DNA of 63,502 nucleotides from Pseudomonas lopnurensis. GTDB lineage: Bacteria; Pseudomonadota; Gammaproteobacteria; Pseudomonadales; Pseudomonadaceae. A model generated the notes under the pieces. The model was not told the origin of the DNA. It ran no database searches and saw only the letters and a program-made list of their open reading frames with translations. A program made the position numbers and the translations under genes. Positions within the stretch are counted from its first letter, which is position 1, and each line of letters begins with the position of its first letter. The DNA lies in NCBI RefSeq assembly GCF_015070855.1, contig NZ_JADDIX010000068.1, positions 16,033 through 79,534 of the forward strand, read 5' to 3'. Positions 21,029 to 31,095 of the stretch are shown here, one piece after another.

Positions 21029-23878
21029 ATGGACAAGACCTACCAGCCGCACGCCATCGAGACTTCCTGGTACCAGACCTGGGAATCGAACAATTACTTC
21101 GCACCCCAGGGCGCAGGCGTGCCCTACACCATCATGATCCCGCCGCCGAACGTCACCGGCAGCCTGCACATGGGCCATGGCTTCAACAACGCGATCATGG
21201 ATGCACTGATCCGCTGGCGCCGCATGCAGGGCCGCAATACCCTCTGGCAGCCGGGCACCGACCATGCGGGCATCGCCACGCAGATGGTGGTCGAGCGCCA
21301 ACTGGCCGCCCAGGGCGTGAGCCGTCATGACCTCGGCCGCGAGAAATTCCTGGAAAAGGTCTGGGAGTGGAAGGGGCAGTCCGGCGGCAACATCACCCGG
21401 CAGATCCGCCGCCTGGGCTCCTCGGTGGACTGGTCGCGCGAACGCTTCACCATGGACCCTGACCTCTCCGAGGCGGTCAAGGAAGCTTTCGTACGCCTGC
21501 ACGAGGACGGGCTGATCTATCGCGGCAAGCGCCTGGTCAACTGGGACACCAAGCTGCACACCGCCATTTCCGACCTGGAAGTGGAGAACCACGACGAGAA
21601 GGGCCACCTCTGGCACCTGCGCTATCCACTGGCCGATGATGCGCGCACCGCCGACGGCAGGAATTACCTGGTGGTCGCCACCACCCGCCCGGAAACCATG
21701 CTCGGTGACGCTGCCATCGCCGTGCATCCCGAGGACGAGCGCTACAAGGACCTGATCGGCCGCCACGTCATGCTGCCGCTGGTCAATCGCCTGATCCCGA
21801 TCGTCGCCGACGACTATGTCGACCGCGAGTTCGGCACCGGCTGCGTGAAGATCACCCCGGCCCACGACTTCAACGACTACGAAGTCGGCAAGCGCCACAA
21901 CCTGCCGCTGATCAACATCTTCGACCAGAACGCCTGCGTGCTGGCGCGCGCCCAGGTGTTCAACATCGACGGCACGCTGAACGACAAGGTCGACGCCAGC
22001 CTGCCGGACGGCTACGCGCACATGGACCGCTTCGACGCGCGCAAGGCCATCGTCGCCGAGTTCGAGGCCATGAGCCTGCTGGAGAAGATCGATGACCACG
22101 CGCTGAAAGTACCGCGCGGCGACCGCTCCGGCACCGTCATCGAACCCTGGCTGACCGACCAGTGGTACGTCTCCACCAAGCCGCTGGCCGAGAAGGCCAT
22201 CGCCGCGGTGGAAAGCGGCGAGATCCAGTTCGTGCCCAAGCAGTACGAGAACATGTACTTCAGCTGGATGCGTGACATCCAGGACTGGTGCATCAGCCGT
22301 CAGCTCTGGTGGGGCCACCGCATCCCGGCCTGGTACGACGAGGCCGGCAACGTCTACGTCGGCCGCGACGAGAGCGAAGTGCGCAAGAAGCACGGCATCC
22401 GCAACGACGAGTCGCTGCGCCAGGACGAGGACGTGCTGGACACCTGGTTCAGCTCCGGCCTGTGGACCTTCTCTACGCTGGGCTGGCCGCAGCAGACCGA
22501 CTTCCTCAAGACCTTCCACCCCACCGACGTGCTGGTCACCGGCTTCGACATCATCTTCTTCTGGGTCGCCCGGATGATCATGCTGTCGACCCACCTGACC
22601 GGCCAGATTCCGTTCAGGACCGTCTACGTCCACGGCCTGGTGCGCGACGGCCAGGGCCAGAAGATGTCCAAATCCAAGGGCAACGTGCTCGACCCGCTGG
22701 ACATCGTCGACGGCATTACCCTGGACGAACTGCTGACCAAGCGCACCAGCGGCATGATGCAGCCCAAGCTAGCGGAGAAGATCGCCAAGCAGACCCGCGC
22801 CGAATTCTCCGAAGGCATCGCCAGCTACGGCACCGACGCGCTGCGCTTCACCTTCTGTTCGCTGGCCTCCACCGGCCGCGACATCAAGTTCGACATGGGC
22901 CGCGTCGAGGGTTACCGCAACTTCTGCAACAAGATCTGGAACGCCGCCAACTTCGTCTTCGAGAACACCGAAGGCAAGGACACCGGCACCGCCGACGAGC
23001 CGGCGGCCGGCGCTCCGGTCGAACTGTCCCCGGTGGACCGCTGGATCATCTCCGCCCTGCAGCGCACCGAGGCCGAAGTGACCCGCCAGCTGGAAGCCTT
23101 CCGCTTCGACCTGGCCGCCCAGGCCCTCTACGAATTCATCTGGGACGAGTACTGCGCCTGGTACCTGGAGCTGGTCAAGCCGGTACTCTGGGATGAAAGC
23201 GCGAGCGCCGACCGCCAGCGCGGCACCCGCCGCACCCTGGTACGCGTGCTGGAGACCGCGTTGCGCCTGGCGCATCCATTCATGCCGTTCATCACCGAGG
23301 AAATCTGGCAGCGCGTCGCGCCGCTGGCCGGCAAGTCCGGCCCGACGCTGATGCTGCAACCCTGGCCGGAGCTCGATCCCGAGCGTCTCGACGAGGCCGC
23401 CGAGGGCGACATCGAGTGGGTCAAGGCGTTCATGCTGGGCATCCGCCAGATTCGCGGCGAGATGAACATCTCCATGGCCAAGCGCATCGACGTGGTGCTG
23501 GGCAACGTCTCGGCGTCCGACCAGCGTCGCCTCGGCGAAAACGAGCCGCTGCTGAAAAAGCTGGCCAAGCTGGAAAGCGTGCGCATCCTGGCTGCCGGCG
23601 AAGAGGCCCCGCTGTCGGCGCTCGCGCTGGTCGGCGACATGCAGGTGCTGGTGCCGATGGCCGGCCTGATCGACAAGGACGCCGAACTGGCGCGGCTGGA
23701 CAAGGAGATCGGCCGCCTGGACGGCGAGGTCAAGCGCGTCGGCGGCAAGCTCGGCAACGCCGCCTTCGTCGACAAGGCGCCGGTCGAGGTGATCGACAAG
23801 GAGCGCGCCAAACTGGCCGAGGCCGAACAGGCCAGAGCCAGGCTCCTGGAACAGCGCGAGCGTATCGCGACGCTGTAA
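21029..23878 (+). CDS. valS: Valyl-tRNA synthetase
   Basis: A 949-residue class I synthetase. HMGH (residues 47-50, HIGH signature), the CP1 editing domain, and KMSKS (545-549) are present, and the C-terminal coiled-coil arm (about residues 885-949) that contacts tRNA is complete. ATG start. A good -10 (TATACT, 20983-20988) lies upstream, but no convincing -35 was found. A strong terminator follows. Confidence 0.98.
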   Translation: MDKTYQPHAIETSWYQTWESNNYFAPQGAGVPYTIMIPPPNVTGSLHMGHGFNNAIMDALIRWRRMQGRNTLWQPGTDHAGIATQMVVERQLAAQGVSRHDLGREKFLEKVWEWKGQSGGNITRQIRRLGSSVDWSRERFTMDPDLSEAVKEAFVRLHEDGLIYRGKRLVNWDTKLHTAISDLEVENHDEKGHLWHLRYPLADDARTADGRNYLVVATTRPETMLGDAAIAVHPEDERYKDLIGRHVMLPLVNRLIPIVADDYVDREFGTGCVKITPAHDFNDYEVGKRHNLPLINIFDQNACVLARAQVFNIDGTLNDKVDASLPDGYAHMDRFDARKAIVAEFEAMSLLEKIDDHALKVPRGDRSGTVIEPWLTDQWYVSTKPLAEKAIAAVESGEIQFVPKQYENMYFSWMRDIQDWCISRQLWWGHRIPAWYDEAGNVYVGRDESEVRKKHGIRNDESLRQDEDVLDTWFSSGLWTFSTLGWPQQTDFLKTFHPTDVLVTGFDIIFFWVARMIMLSTHLTGQIPFRTVYVHGLVRDGQGQKMSKSKGNVLDPLDIVDGITLDELLTKRTSGMMQPKLAEKIAKQTRAEFSEGIASYGTDALRFTFCSLASTGRDIKFDMGRVEGYRNFCNKIWNAANFVFENTEGKDTGTADEPAAGAPVELSPVDRWIISALQRTEAEVTRQLEAFRFDLAAQALYEFIWDEYCAWYLELVKPVLWDESASADRQRGTRRTLVRVLETALRLAHPFMPFITEEIWQRVAPLAGKSGPTLMLQPWPELDPERLDEAAEGDIEWVKAFMLGIRQIRGEMNISMAKRIDVVLGNVSASDQRRLGENEPLLKKLAKLESVRILAAGEEAPLSALALVGDMQVLVPMAGLIDKDAELARLDKEIGRLDGEVKRVGGKLGNAAFVDKAPVEVIDKERAKLAEAEQARARLLEQRERIATL

Positions 23879-23883
23879 TCGGC

Positions 23884-23915
23884 AAAGGCCAGCATCCAAC
23901 GATGCTGGCCTTTTT
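23884..23915 (+). terminator. Rho-independent terminator of valS
   Basis: Thirteen-base-pair stem AAAGGCCAGCATC/GATGCTGGCCTTT with loop CAAC and a run of five T, 5 bp after the valS stop. Confidence 0.96.
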
Positions 23916-24052
23916 ACTGATTCGCCGCCTATTGATTGATGACAAGTTATTGCAGACGACACTGATACACTATGCCGCTCGTGAAATACCCATTAACAAA
24001 CTGGCAGGCCGTTAGAAGCCAACGCGAACAGCGCGACGATACGAAATGAGCC

Positions 24053-24125
24053 CTTGCCGCGAAGCGCAGTGCCTGTAGGCACCCCGCCTTGTGCGCGAAC
24101 CGATTCCCAGCGGCAGGCAACTGCC
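24053..24125 (+). ncRNA. Structured leader RNA of nhaD, candidate cation riboswitch (nhaA-I-like)
   Basis: Nested stems can be drawn. P1 is CTTGCCGC (24053-24060) with GCGGCAGG (24110-24117). P2 is GCGCA (24064-24068) with TGCGC (24092-24096). P3 is GTGCC-TGTA-GGCAC (24069-24082), followed by the unpaired CCCGCC. A competing hairpin GGCAG-GCAA-CTGCC (24112-24125) would break P1, as a switch requires. The conserved-looking CCTTGCCGCGAAG and CACCCCGCC resemble, from memory, the Li+/Na+-responsive nhaA-I motif RNA. The target gene is a Na+/H+ antiporter. Class assignment is an inference. Confidence 0.55.
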
Positions 24126-24188
24126 CCGCACCCCGGTCCCGACTTGTTTCACCTCGCACAGCCAATCGTACTCGGCAGCCCGCCAGCC

Positions 24189-24222
24189 GCCGGGCCTGCG
24201 TCATCGCGCCCGCAGGCCCGGC
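24189..24222 (+). promoter_or_regulatory. GC-rich hairpin upstream of nhaD start, possible expression platform
   Basis: GCCGGGCCTGCG (24189-24200) pairs perfectly with CGCAGGCCCGGC (24211-24222) around a 10-nt loop, ending 27 nt before the nhaD ATG. It is followed by AAGGTTTCTCT, not by a clean T-run. It could be an attenuator-like or translation-controlling hairpin linked to the leader RNA upstream. Confidence 0.5.
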
Positions 24223-24249
24223 AAGGTTTCTCTAGATGGAGTCTCCGCG

Positions 24250-25632
24250 ATGTATGCACTCATGGCTGTCGTGTTCGTCATAGGCTATCTATGCATAGCC
24301 TTCGAACATCCCCTGAAAATCGACAAGGCCGCCGCCGCGATCCTCACCGCGGTGCTCACCTGGACCGTCCTGGTGCTGGGCGCGGACCAGATCCTGCCGC
24401 TGCTGGAGCCCGGCAGCCATGGCCCGGCGGATTCCTCGGCGGTGGTGGTCGAGGCGCTGCGCCACCATCTCGGCGAGATATCGGAGATCCTGTTCTTCCT
24501 GCTCGGGGCGATGACCATCGTCGAGCTGATCGATTCCCATGAAGGCTTCAAGGTCATTACCGACCGTATCCAGACCCGCAAGCGCGTGCACCTGCTGTGG
24601 ATCGTCGGCCTGATCACCTTCTTCCTCTCGGCCGTGCTGGACAACCTCACCACCACCATCGTCATGGTCTCGCTGCTGCGCAAGCTGATCCGAGGCCGTC
24701 CCGAACGCTGGCTCTATGTCGGCATCGTCGTGATCGCCGCCAACGCCGGCGGCGCCTGGTCGCCGATCGGTGACGTCACCACCACCATGCTCTGGATCGG
24801 CACGCAGATCACCGCCAGCGGCATCATCGTCGGCCTGTTCCTGCCGAGCCTGGTCTGCCTGCTGGTCCCGCTGCTGATTCTCAGCGTCCGCCTGCACGGT
24901 GAAGCTCCCCGCCCGCGGGCCCGAGCGCACCTGGCGGAAAAGCAGCCGCCGGTTACCACCGCGTTCGAACGCAATCTGGTGCTGGCTCTCGGCCTCGGTT
25001 CGCTGCTCTTCGTCCCGGTATTCAAGACCGTCACCCACCTGCCGCCGTACATGGGCATCCTCTTCGGCCTCGGTGTGCTCTGGATAACCACCGAGCTCAT
25101 CCACCGCGGCAAGAATGCCGAGGACAAGCACCCACTCTCGGTGGTCGGCGTACTGCGCAAGGTGGACACGCCCAGCGTGCTGTTCTTCCTCGGCATCCTG
25201 CTGGCGGTTTCCAGCCTTGCCACGGCCGGCCACCTGACTCAGGTCGCCGGCGGGCTGCGCGAGGCGCTGGGCAACATCTACGCGATCAACTACGCCATCG
25301 GCCTGCTGTCGGCCGTGGTCGACAACGTGCCGCTGGTGGCCGGTGCGATGAAGATGTACCCGCTGGTCAGCGAAACGCTACTCGCCGCAGCAGCCGCAGG
25401 CGAAACCGGCTGGCTGTCGCAGTTCGTCGTCGACGGCAATTTCTGGGAAATGCTCGCCTACTGTGCCGGTACCGGCGGCAGCACACTGATCATCGGCTCG
25501 GCAGCCGGTGTGGCCGCCATGGGCATGGAGAAGATCAGCTTCACCTGGTACGTCAAGCGGGTCAGCCTGCTGGCCTTCCTCGGTTACACTGCCGGCGCAG
25601 CGACCTACATGGGCATGCTCGCCCTGGGCTGA
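24250..25632 (+). CDS. nhaD: NhaD-type Na+/H+ antiporter
   Basis: A 460-residue multi-spanning inner-membrane antiporter of the ion transporter superfamily. Signature segments are FLLGAMTIVELID, FLSAVLDNLTTTIVM and GGAWSPIGDVTTTMLW, then the second-repeat AVVDNVPLVAGAMKMYP. The family exports Na+ or Li+ for protons and is common in halotolerant and alkali-tolerant proteobacteria. The ATG at 24250 has GGAG 9 nt upstream. An in-frame start at 24091 would place 53 non-hydrophobic residues in front and run through the leader RNA. Confidence 0.93.
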   Translation: MYALMAVVFVIGYLCIAFEHPLKIDKAAAAILTAVLTWTVLVLGADQILPLLEPGSHGPADSSAVVVEALRHHLGEISEILFFLLGAMTIVELIDSHEGFKVITDRIQTRKRVHLLWIVGLITFFLSAVLDNLTTTIVMVSLLRKLIRGRPERWLYVGIVVIAANAGGAWSPIGDVTTTMLWIGTQITASGIIVGLFLPSLVCLLVPLLILSVRLHGEAPRPRARAHLAEKQPPVTTAFERNLVLALGLGSLLFVPVFKTVTHLPPYMGILFGLGVLWITTELIHRGKNAEDKHPLSVVGVLRKVDTPSVLFFLGILLAVSSLATAGHLTQVAGGLREALGNIYAINYAIGLLSAVVDNVPLVAGAMKMYPLVSETLLAAAAAGETGWLSQFVVDGNFWEMLAYCAGTGGSTLIIGSAAGVAAMGMEKISFTWYVKRVSLLAFLGYTAGAATYMGMLALG

Positions 25633-25704
25633 TCGGCCTCGTGCCGCCCTGTCAGGTCGTCGAAGCCCGTGCGGCGCTCTCAACGACCTGGCAAGGATCC
25701 CGGC

Positions 25705-26001
25705 ATGACCACCAGCAAGACCAAAACCAGCTTCTACCGCCGGCTCTATGTCGCCTGGCTGATCGACAGCGGCACCGCCACCAGCGTCCCGGCGCTGATG
25801 GCGGCGACCGGCATGCCCCGGCGCACCGCCCAGGACACGCTCGCCGCCCTCGCCGAGCTGGACATCGACTGCAGCTTCCAGCAGGACGATGGCGAACGGC
25901 ACAATGCCGGCCACTACGCCATCCGCGACTGGGGCGCCATCGACAGGGGCTGGATCGAACGCAACCTGCCGCGCATCAAATCCATTCTCGCCTATCCCTG
26001 A
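25705..26001 (+). CDS. HTH_43-type winged helix-turn-helix protein
   Basis: A 98-residue protein built around one winged-helix domain: SFYRRLYVAWLIDSG, then SVPALMAATGMPRRTAQDTL as the helix-turn-helix, ending GAIDRGWIERNLPRIKSIL. Similar small proteins are common in pseudomonads without a known target. An inverted repeat just upstream (25650-25662 and 25681-25693) could be its own operator. It starts 72 bp after nhaD and ends 6 bp before the permease gene, so it may regulate one of these ion transporters. That role is inferred only from position. Confidence 0.85.
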   Translation: MTTSKTKTSFYRRLYVAWLIDSGTATSVPALMAATGMPRRTAQDTLAALAELDIDCSFQQDDGERHNAGHYAIRDWGAIDRGWIERNLPRIKSILAYP

Positions 26002-26007
26002 ATTCGC

Positions 26008-27834
26008 ATGAACGGCGACCTGCTCCTGGTTCTATTCCTGCTGGCCGTCTGCGTCGGCCTGTTCATCGTCAACAGGCCGCGCATGGACGTGGTCGCGCTG
26101 CTGGCCATGGTCGCCCTGCCGCTCTCGGGCGTGCTCAGCGTCCCGGAGGCCCTGGCCGGTTTCAGCGACCCCAGCGTCGTGCTGATCGCCGCGCTGTTCG
26201 TCATCGGCGACGGCCTGGTGCGCACCGGCATCGCCTATCGCCTGGGCGATTGGCTGATGCGCACCGCCGGCAGCAACGAAACCCGCCTGTTGATATTGCT
26301 GATGCTGGCGGTCGCGGGGCTCGGCTCGGTGATGAGCTCCACCGGCGTGGTGGCGATCTTCATCCCGGTGGTGCTCGGCATCGCCGCGCGGATGAAGGTC
26401 TCCCCGCGACGCCTGATGATGCCGCTGGCGTTCGCCGGGCTGATCAGCGGCATGCTGACGCTGGTGGCGACCCCGCCGAATCTGGTGGTGGCCAGCGAAC
26501 TGCGGCGCGCCGGGCTGGACGGTTTCGCCTTTTTCGACTTCACCCCGATCGGCCTGGCGATCCTCCTGCTCGGCATCGGCTACATGCTCCTGGCGCGGCG
26601 CTGGCTCGGCGGTACCGATGACCACGCGGCGCTGGTGCCGCGCCATACCCTGGCCGACCTGGCTCGCGACTATCGCTTGTCCGAGCGCGAGCGGCGCCTG
26701 CGCGTGCGGCCGGGCTCGGTCCTGGCCAACCAGGCGCTGGACGAACTGCAACTGCGCACGCAGTACGGCATCAACGTGATCGCCGTCGAACGCCAGCATC
26801 GCTTCCGCAACCTGCTGCTGATCGCCACCGGCAATACCGAGCTGTTCGTCGGCGACGTGCTGCTGGTGGACCTGGCCAGCCCGGCGATCGGCCTGCTCGG
26901 CGCCTACGACGAACTCGGCCTGGAACCCTTGCACCTGGCCAGTTCCTACTATGTCGACCACGCCCGCGAACTGGGCCTGGCAGAGGTCGCCCTGCCGCCC
27001 GATTCGAGCCTGCCGGGCAAGACCATCCAGGCGCTGGGCTTTCGCAGCCGGCACAAGCTCAACGTGGTCGGCCTGCGGCGCAACCGCGAGGCGCTGCAGG
27101 GCCTGCTGGTTGACGAGAAACTCAAGCCGGCCGACACCTTGCTGGTCGCCGGCAGCTGGAAGCACATCCATCGCCTGCAGGGCATGAGCCGCGACTTCCT
27201 GGTGCTCAGCCTGCCGGCCGAAGTGGACGATGTCGCCCCGGCCGCCAGCCAGGCGCCCTTCGCTCTGCTCGGCCTGGGCATGATGGTGGCGTTGATGGTC
27301 AGCGGCCTGGTGCCCAACGTGCTGGCCGCGCTGATCGGCTGCCTGGTCATGGGGCTGTTCCGCTGCATCGACATGGACAGCGCCTACAAGGCCATCCACT
27401 GGCAGAGCCTGGTGCTGATCGTCGGCATGCTGCCGTTCGCGCTGGCGCTGCAGAAAACCGGCGGTATCGCCCTGGCCACCGGCGGGCTGATCGAGCTGTT
27501 CGGCGATGCCGGCCCCCGTGCGCTGCTGGGCTGTCTGTTCCTGCTCACCGCGCTGATCGGCCTGTTCATCTCCAATACCGCCACCGCGGTGCTGATGGCG
27601 CCGGTGGCGCTGTCGGTGGCCGAACAGCTGGGCGCCTCGCCCTACCCGTTCGCGATGATCGTCGCCCTCGCCGCTTCGGCCGCCTTCATGACGCCGATTT
27701 CCTCACCGGTGAATACGCTGGTGCTCGGTCCGGGCCATTACCGGTTCGCCGACTTCGTGCGTATCGGCGTGCCCTTCACGCTGCTGGTGATGCTGGTTTC
27801 GGTAGTGCTGGTGCCGCTGCTGTTTCCGCTCTAG
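26008..27834 (+). CDS. SLC13/DASS-family permease with TrkA-C domains
   Basis: A 608-residue transporter. Two blocks of membrane helices (about residues 1-205 and 415-608) flank a soluble region with two RCK_C/TrkA-C-like repeats (about residues 225-300 and 310-395). The DASS motifs VVAIFIPVVLGIA, LVATPPNLVVASEL and ISNTATAVLMAPVAL are present. Family members move di- or tricarboxylates or sulfate with Na+, and TrkA-C versions are often sulfate or anion carriers; the substrate cannot be read here. ATG start, 6 bp after the HTH gene. Confidence 0.88.
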   Translation: MNGDLLLVLFLLAVCVGLFIVNRPRMDVVALLAMVALPLSGVLSVPEALAGFSDPSVVLIAALFVIGDGLVRTGIAYRLGDWLMRTAGSNETRLLILLMLAVAGLGSVMSSTGVVAIFIPVVLGIAARMKVSPRRLMMPLAFAGLISGMLTLVATPPNLVVASELRRAGLDGFAFFDFTPIGLAILLLGIGYMLLARRWLGGTDDHAALVPRHTLADLARDYRLSERERRLRVRPGSVLANQALDELQLRTQYGINVIAVERQHRFRNLLLIATGNTELFVGDVLLVDLASPAIGLLGAYDELGLEPLHLASSYYVDHARELGLAEVALPPDSSLPGKTIQALGFRSRHKLNVVGLRRNREALQGLLVDEKLKPADTLLVAGSWKHIHRLQGMSRDFLVLSLPAEVDDVAPAASQAPFALLGLGMMVALMVSGLVPNVLAALIGCLVMGLFRCIDMDSAYKAIHWQSLVLIVGMLPFALALQKTGGIALATGGLIELFGDAGPRALLGCLFLLTALIGLFISNTATAVLMAPVALSVAEQLGASPYPFAMIVALAASAAFMTPISSPVNTLVLGPGHYRFADFVRIGVPFTLLVMLVSVVLVPLLFPL

Positions 27835-28195
27835 CGCCGCCTCGCCGAACGTTTGTCGATTCCAGCCGTTGGGCTTCGCTGCGCGCAGCGCCAACCTACC
27901 GGCGTGTGTCCGATCACCCGAACATCGGGCTGCCAGGTCACCAAGCCCCTGCAACACGTAACGGGGGCATGGCCTTTGCGTGCGCTACGCGCACCGCCGG
28001 GTCTCGGCGCATGCGGCGGGTACAGTGTTCACCCCAGGTCAGGACCGGGCCGCCGGTTGGGACTTGGCTGCGGCTGTGCATATCGTCGATGCACACTCTT
28101 TTGGGGCCTCACTGCGCTCGGCAACGGCGACTAAAGCGGCATGGTCGCCGATGCCGCCAGCGGCTAAGCTCGGGCCCTCATTCCGAAAAGCCTTC
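27835..28195. other. Gene-free interval with a hairpin repeat
   Basis: No coding gene is supported. Around 27867-27900 an inverted repeat of the GTTGGGCTTCGCTGCGCGCAGCG...CCAAC type is present, a common pseudomonad intergenic repeat. TGTGCAT/ATGCACA at about 28076-28097 can form another hairpin. Nothing else was recognised. Confidence 0.6.
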
Positions 28196-29374
28196 ATGAT
28201 GCCCCACCGTCCCGCCCTGTTTCCGGTCCTGCTGGCCGGCGCCATCCTGCTGCTGGTCGTCCACGGCCTCGGCCGCTTCGTCTATACCCCGCTGCTGCCG
28301 TGGCTGGTCGAGGACGGCCTGCTCAGCGTGCAACAGGGCGCCAGCATCGCCAGCTGGAATTACCTCGGCTATCTGCTCGGCGCGCTGCTCGCGCTGCGCT
28401 GGCACCGCGTGGCGCAGATCCGCCGCAGCCTGCCCTGGGCGCTGGCGCTGCATGTGCTGAGCAGCCTGTTGCAGACCCAGGCCGAATCCGCCGATGCCCT
28501 CGCCGCACTGCGCCTGCTCAACGGCATCAGCAATGGCCTGGTATTCGTCCAGGCACCGTCGCTGACCCTCGAATGGCTGGCGCGGCATCAGCGCATCTCG
28601 TCCAGCGGCCTGGTCTATCTCGGCGTATGCGTGGGGCTGATCCTCTCCAGCCTGCTGGTGAGCCTGAGCGACGGCATGCTGCAGGGCGCCGAGCGCTGGT
28701 GGCCGGCGGCGCTGCTGTCGATACCGCTGGCCTGGTGGGGCTGGCGTCAGCTGTCGCGACTGGACATGCCGCCCGACGAGTCGGCCCGGGCATCGACGAC
28801 ACCGCCCAGCGGCAGGTTGCTCGATCGTGCCAGTACCCCGCTGTTTCTCTCCTATGCCGGTGCCGGCATGGGCTACATCCTGCCGATGACCTTCCTGCCG
28901 ATGATCGCACGCCTGCAGGCCGAGCCCGGCGATTTCCTGGTCGGCGGCAGCTGGCTGGTGGTGGCGCTGGCGACGCTGCCCTCGCCCTGGCTGTGGAACC
29001 GGCTCGGCGTGCGCATGGGTGACGACATCGCCCTGCGCCTGAGCTATCTGGTCCAACTGGTCGGCGTGCTGGCCGCGCTGCTGCTGCCCGGCGCCAGCGG
29101 CATCCTGCTCTGCGCGGTACTGGTCGGCGGCACCTTCCTCGGCACGGTACTGCTGACCCAGCGTCTGGCGCGTACGCTGCATCCGCACCAGGGTCCGCGC
29201 CTGTCGGCGGCGCTGATCGCCCTCTATAGCCTGACCCAGCTCGCCGCCCCCTGGCTGACCAGCGTCTGGATGAACATGGGCGGCAGCCTGCACAGCGCGT
29301 TCTGGCTGGGTGCCGGGGCGTTTCTCTGGGGATTGTTGTGGATGCTGGCGGTGCCGCGCCACCGCTCTCCGTAG
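28196..29374 (+). CDS. YbfB/YjiJ-family MFS transporter
   Basis: A 392-residue 12-helix major facilitator, with the MFS_4 (YbfB/YjiJ) signature GLGRFVYTPLLPWLVEDG near the N-terminus and GISNGLVFVQAPSLTLEWLA in the first half. The substrate is unknown. Two adjacent ATGs (28196 and 28199) are possible. In-frame codons run upstream to 27980, but their translation is hydrophilic and unlike the family. It stands between a gene-free interval and rlmF. Confidence 0.88.
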   Translation: MMPHRPALFPVLLAGAILLLVVHGLGRFVYTPLLPWLVEDGLLSVQQGASIASWNYLGYLLGALLALRWHRVAQIRRSLPWALALHVLSSLLQTQAESADALAALRLLNGISNGLVFVQAPSLTLEWLARHQRISSSGLVYLGVCVGLILSSLLVSLSDGMLQGAERWWPAALLSIPLAWWGWRQLSRLDMPPDESARASTTPPSGRLLDRASTPLFLSYAGAGMGYILPMTFLPMIARLQAEPGDFLVGGSWLVVALATLPSPWLWNRLGVRMGDDIALRLSYLVQLVGVLAALLLPGASGILLCAVLVGGTFLGTVLLTQRLARTLHPHQGPRLSAALIALYSLTQLAAPWLTSVWMNMGGSLHSAFWLGAGAFLWGLLWMLAVPRHRSP

Positions 29375-29471
29375 GTGCCAGCCCCCTGGCTCCTGCAGGG
29401 TCGGGCAATGAAACCAATACGCTCTGCTTATGGGACAATGCGCGCCTGATCCATCACCGTCCCGCGTTCCC

Positions 29472-30473
29472 ATGCCGAGCAAAGCCCCGAACAAGCCGCC
29501 CCGCCACGCCGGCGGCGAAACGGCCAAAGCCGTACTGCACCCGCGCAACCGCCACACCGGCCGCTACGACTTCCCGGCGCTGATCGCCGCCAGCCCGGAG
29601 CTGGCCGATTTCGTCATCGTCAACCCGTACGGCAAGCAGAGCATCGACTTCGCCAACCCGGACGCGGTCAAGGTGTTCAATCGCGCGCTGCTCAGGCAGT
29701 TCTACGGCATCGAGCACTGGGACATCCCGCCGGGCTACCTGTGCCCGCCGGTGCCCGGCCGCGCCGACTATCTGCATGGCCTGGCCGACCTGCTCGCCGA
29801 GGACAACGGCGGCGCGATTCCGCGGGGTGCCCATGTTCGCGCACTGGATGTCGGCACCGGCGCCAACTGCATCTACCCGCTGATCGGCCAGCGCGAATAT
29901 GGCTGGCGCTTCACCGGCTCGGACATCGACGCCACGGCGCTGGCCTCGGCACGCACCCTGGTCGCGGCGAACGGGCTCGACAAGGCCGTCGAACTGCGGC
30001 TGCAGGCGGCGCCGCGGCAGATATTCGCAGGCCTGGTGCTGCCCGAGGATCGTTTCGACGTCACCCTTTGCAACCCGCCCTTCCATGCCTCCCAGGCCGA
30101 GGCCAGCAGCGGCAGCCAGCGCAAGTGGCGCAACCTCGGCAAGCTCGATCCCACGCGAAAATTGCCGGCGCTGAATTTCGGCGGGCAAGCCGCCGAGCTC
30201 TGGTGCGAAGGTGGCGAGGCAGCCTTCATCGCGCGCCTGGCCGAGCAGAGCGCGGCCTTCACAGCGCAGGCTTACTGCTACAGCACGCTGGTTTCCAAGG
30301 GCGCCAATGTCGCGCCGCTGCACAAGCGGCTGCAGCGCCTCGGCGCGCGGCGGATTCGCGTGGTGGAGATGGCCCAGGGACAGAAGCGCAGCCGCTTTGT
30401 CGCCTGGACCTTTCTGTCCGAGGCCGAACAGGCCGGCTGGCGGGCGCAGCGCTGGGGCGAACGGGCATGCTAA
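29472..30473 (+). CDS. rlmF: RlmF, 23S rRNA m6A1618 methyltransferase
   Basis: A 333-residue SAM-dependent methyltransferase of the RlmF (YbiN) family. Visible are the family N-terminal block [12 protein letters not shown], the SAM loop [16 protein letters not shown], and the catalytic NPPF in [10 protein letters not shown]. It methylates A1618 in 23S rRNA. I chose the ATG at 29472 ([16 protein letters not shown]). It abuts the convergent GNAT gene with no gap. Confidence 0.95.
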   Translation: MPSKAPNKPPRHAGGETAKAVLHPRNRHTGRYDFPALIAASPELADFVIVNPYGKQSIDFANPDAVKVFNRALLRQFYGIEHWDIPPGYLCPPVPGRADYLHGLADLLAEDNGGAIPRGAHVRALDVGTGANCIYPLIGQREYGWRFTGSDIDATALASARTLVAANGLDKAVELRLQAAPRQIFAGLVLPEDRFDVTLCNPPFHASQAEASSGSQRKWRNLGKLDPTRKLPALNFGGQAAELWCEGGEAAFIARLAEQSAAFTAQAYCYSTLVSKGANVAPLHKRLQRLGARRIRVVEMAQGQKRSRFVAWTFLSEAEQAGWRAQRWGERAC

Positions 30474-30899
30474 TCAGCGCAGCGACTTGCGCAAATACTT
30501 CGGTGCATCCTCATAGCCGAGGCGCGCATAGAACGCATGGGCGGCAACCCGGCGGCTGTCGCAGTGCAGCTCCATGCGATCGCAGCCGCGCTGCTCGGCA
30601 AGCTGCTGCGCCGCCGCTACCAACGCCGCGCCGATCCCGCCGGCACGCGCGGCGGCGTCGACGCACAGGTAGCTGATGCGGCAGAAGTCGCCGGCCAGGG
30701 CCAGTTGCGCGATGAAGTGCAGCGAGATCAGCCCCAGCACGCGGCCATCCTGCTCGGCCACCAGCACCACGGCGTCCGGATGGTTCAGTTGCCGCGCCAG
30801 CCGCTCGGCGAGGAAGGCTTCGGTGCCGGCATAGCCCAACTGCGCGAGCAACGCGCCGATGGCGGGCAGATCCGCCAGATGCGTATCGCGGATCAGCAT
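30474..30899 (-). CDS. GNAT-family N-acetyltransferase
   Basis: A 141-residue acetyltransferase. The acetyl-CoA motif appears as VDAAARAGGIGAALVAAA (the R-G-x-G-x-A core), preceded by ISLHFIAQLALAGDFCRI and followed by CDSRRVAAHAFYARLGYE. Substrate unknown. ATG start. It lies 4 bp after the small 63-codon gene and the two are probably co-transcribed leftward. Confidence 0.88.
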   Translation of the reverse strand: MLIRDTHLADLPAIGALLAQLGYAGTEAFLAERLARQLNHPDAVVLVAEQDGRVLGLISLHFIAQLALAGDFCRISYLCVDAAARAGGIGAALVAAAQQLAEQRGCDRMELHCDSRRVAAHAFYARLGYEDAPKYLRKSLR

Positions 30900-30903
30900 G
30901 AGC

Positions 30904-31095
30904 TCAAACGGCGAGGTCCCAGACCTGCTTGTCCTTCAAGGCCAGCGTCCGGATATAGCGCGGTTCGCCGTTGATTTCCTCCAGCTCGGTCATCCCGGCC
31001 AGTTCGCCAACCACGCGGTAGCGCTTGCCGACTCGCTTGTCCTGCAGGGGGTAGAGCTTGGCGATGTGCTGGGCGAGTTCGGTGAGTGTGGACAT
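30904..31095 (-). CDS. Small conserved-looking protein of unknown function
   Basis: A 63-residue hydrophilic protein, MSTLTELAQHIAKLYPLQ..., with a balanced mix of charged residues, a predicted beta-rich centre (RVGKRYRVVGELAGM) and an ending WDLAV. No motif is recognised. Codon usage matches its neighbours and a purine-rich AGCAAGAAGC lies upstream of the ATG. It is tightly linked to the GNAT gene. Confidence 0.7.
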   Translation of the reverse strand: MSTLTELAQHIAKLYPLQDKRVGKRYRVVGELAGMTELEEINGEPRYIRTLALKDKQVWDLAV

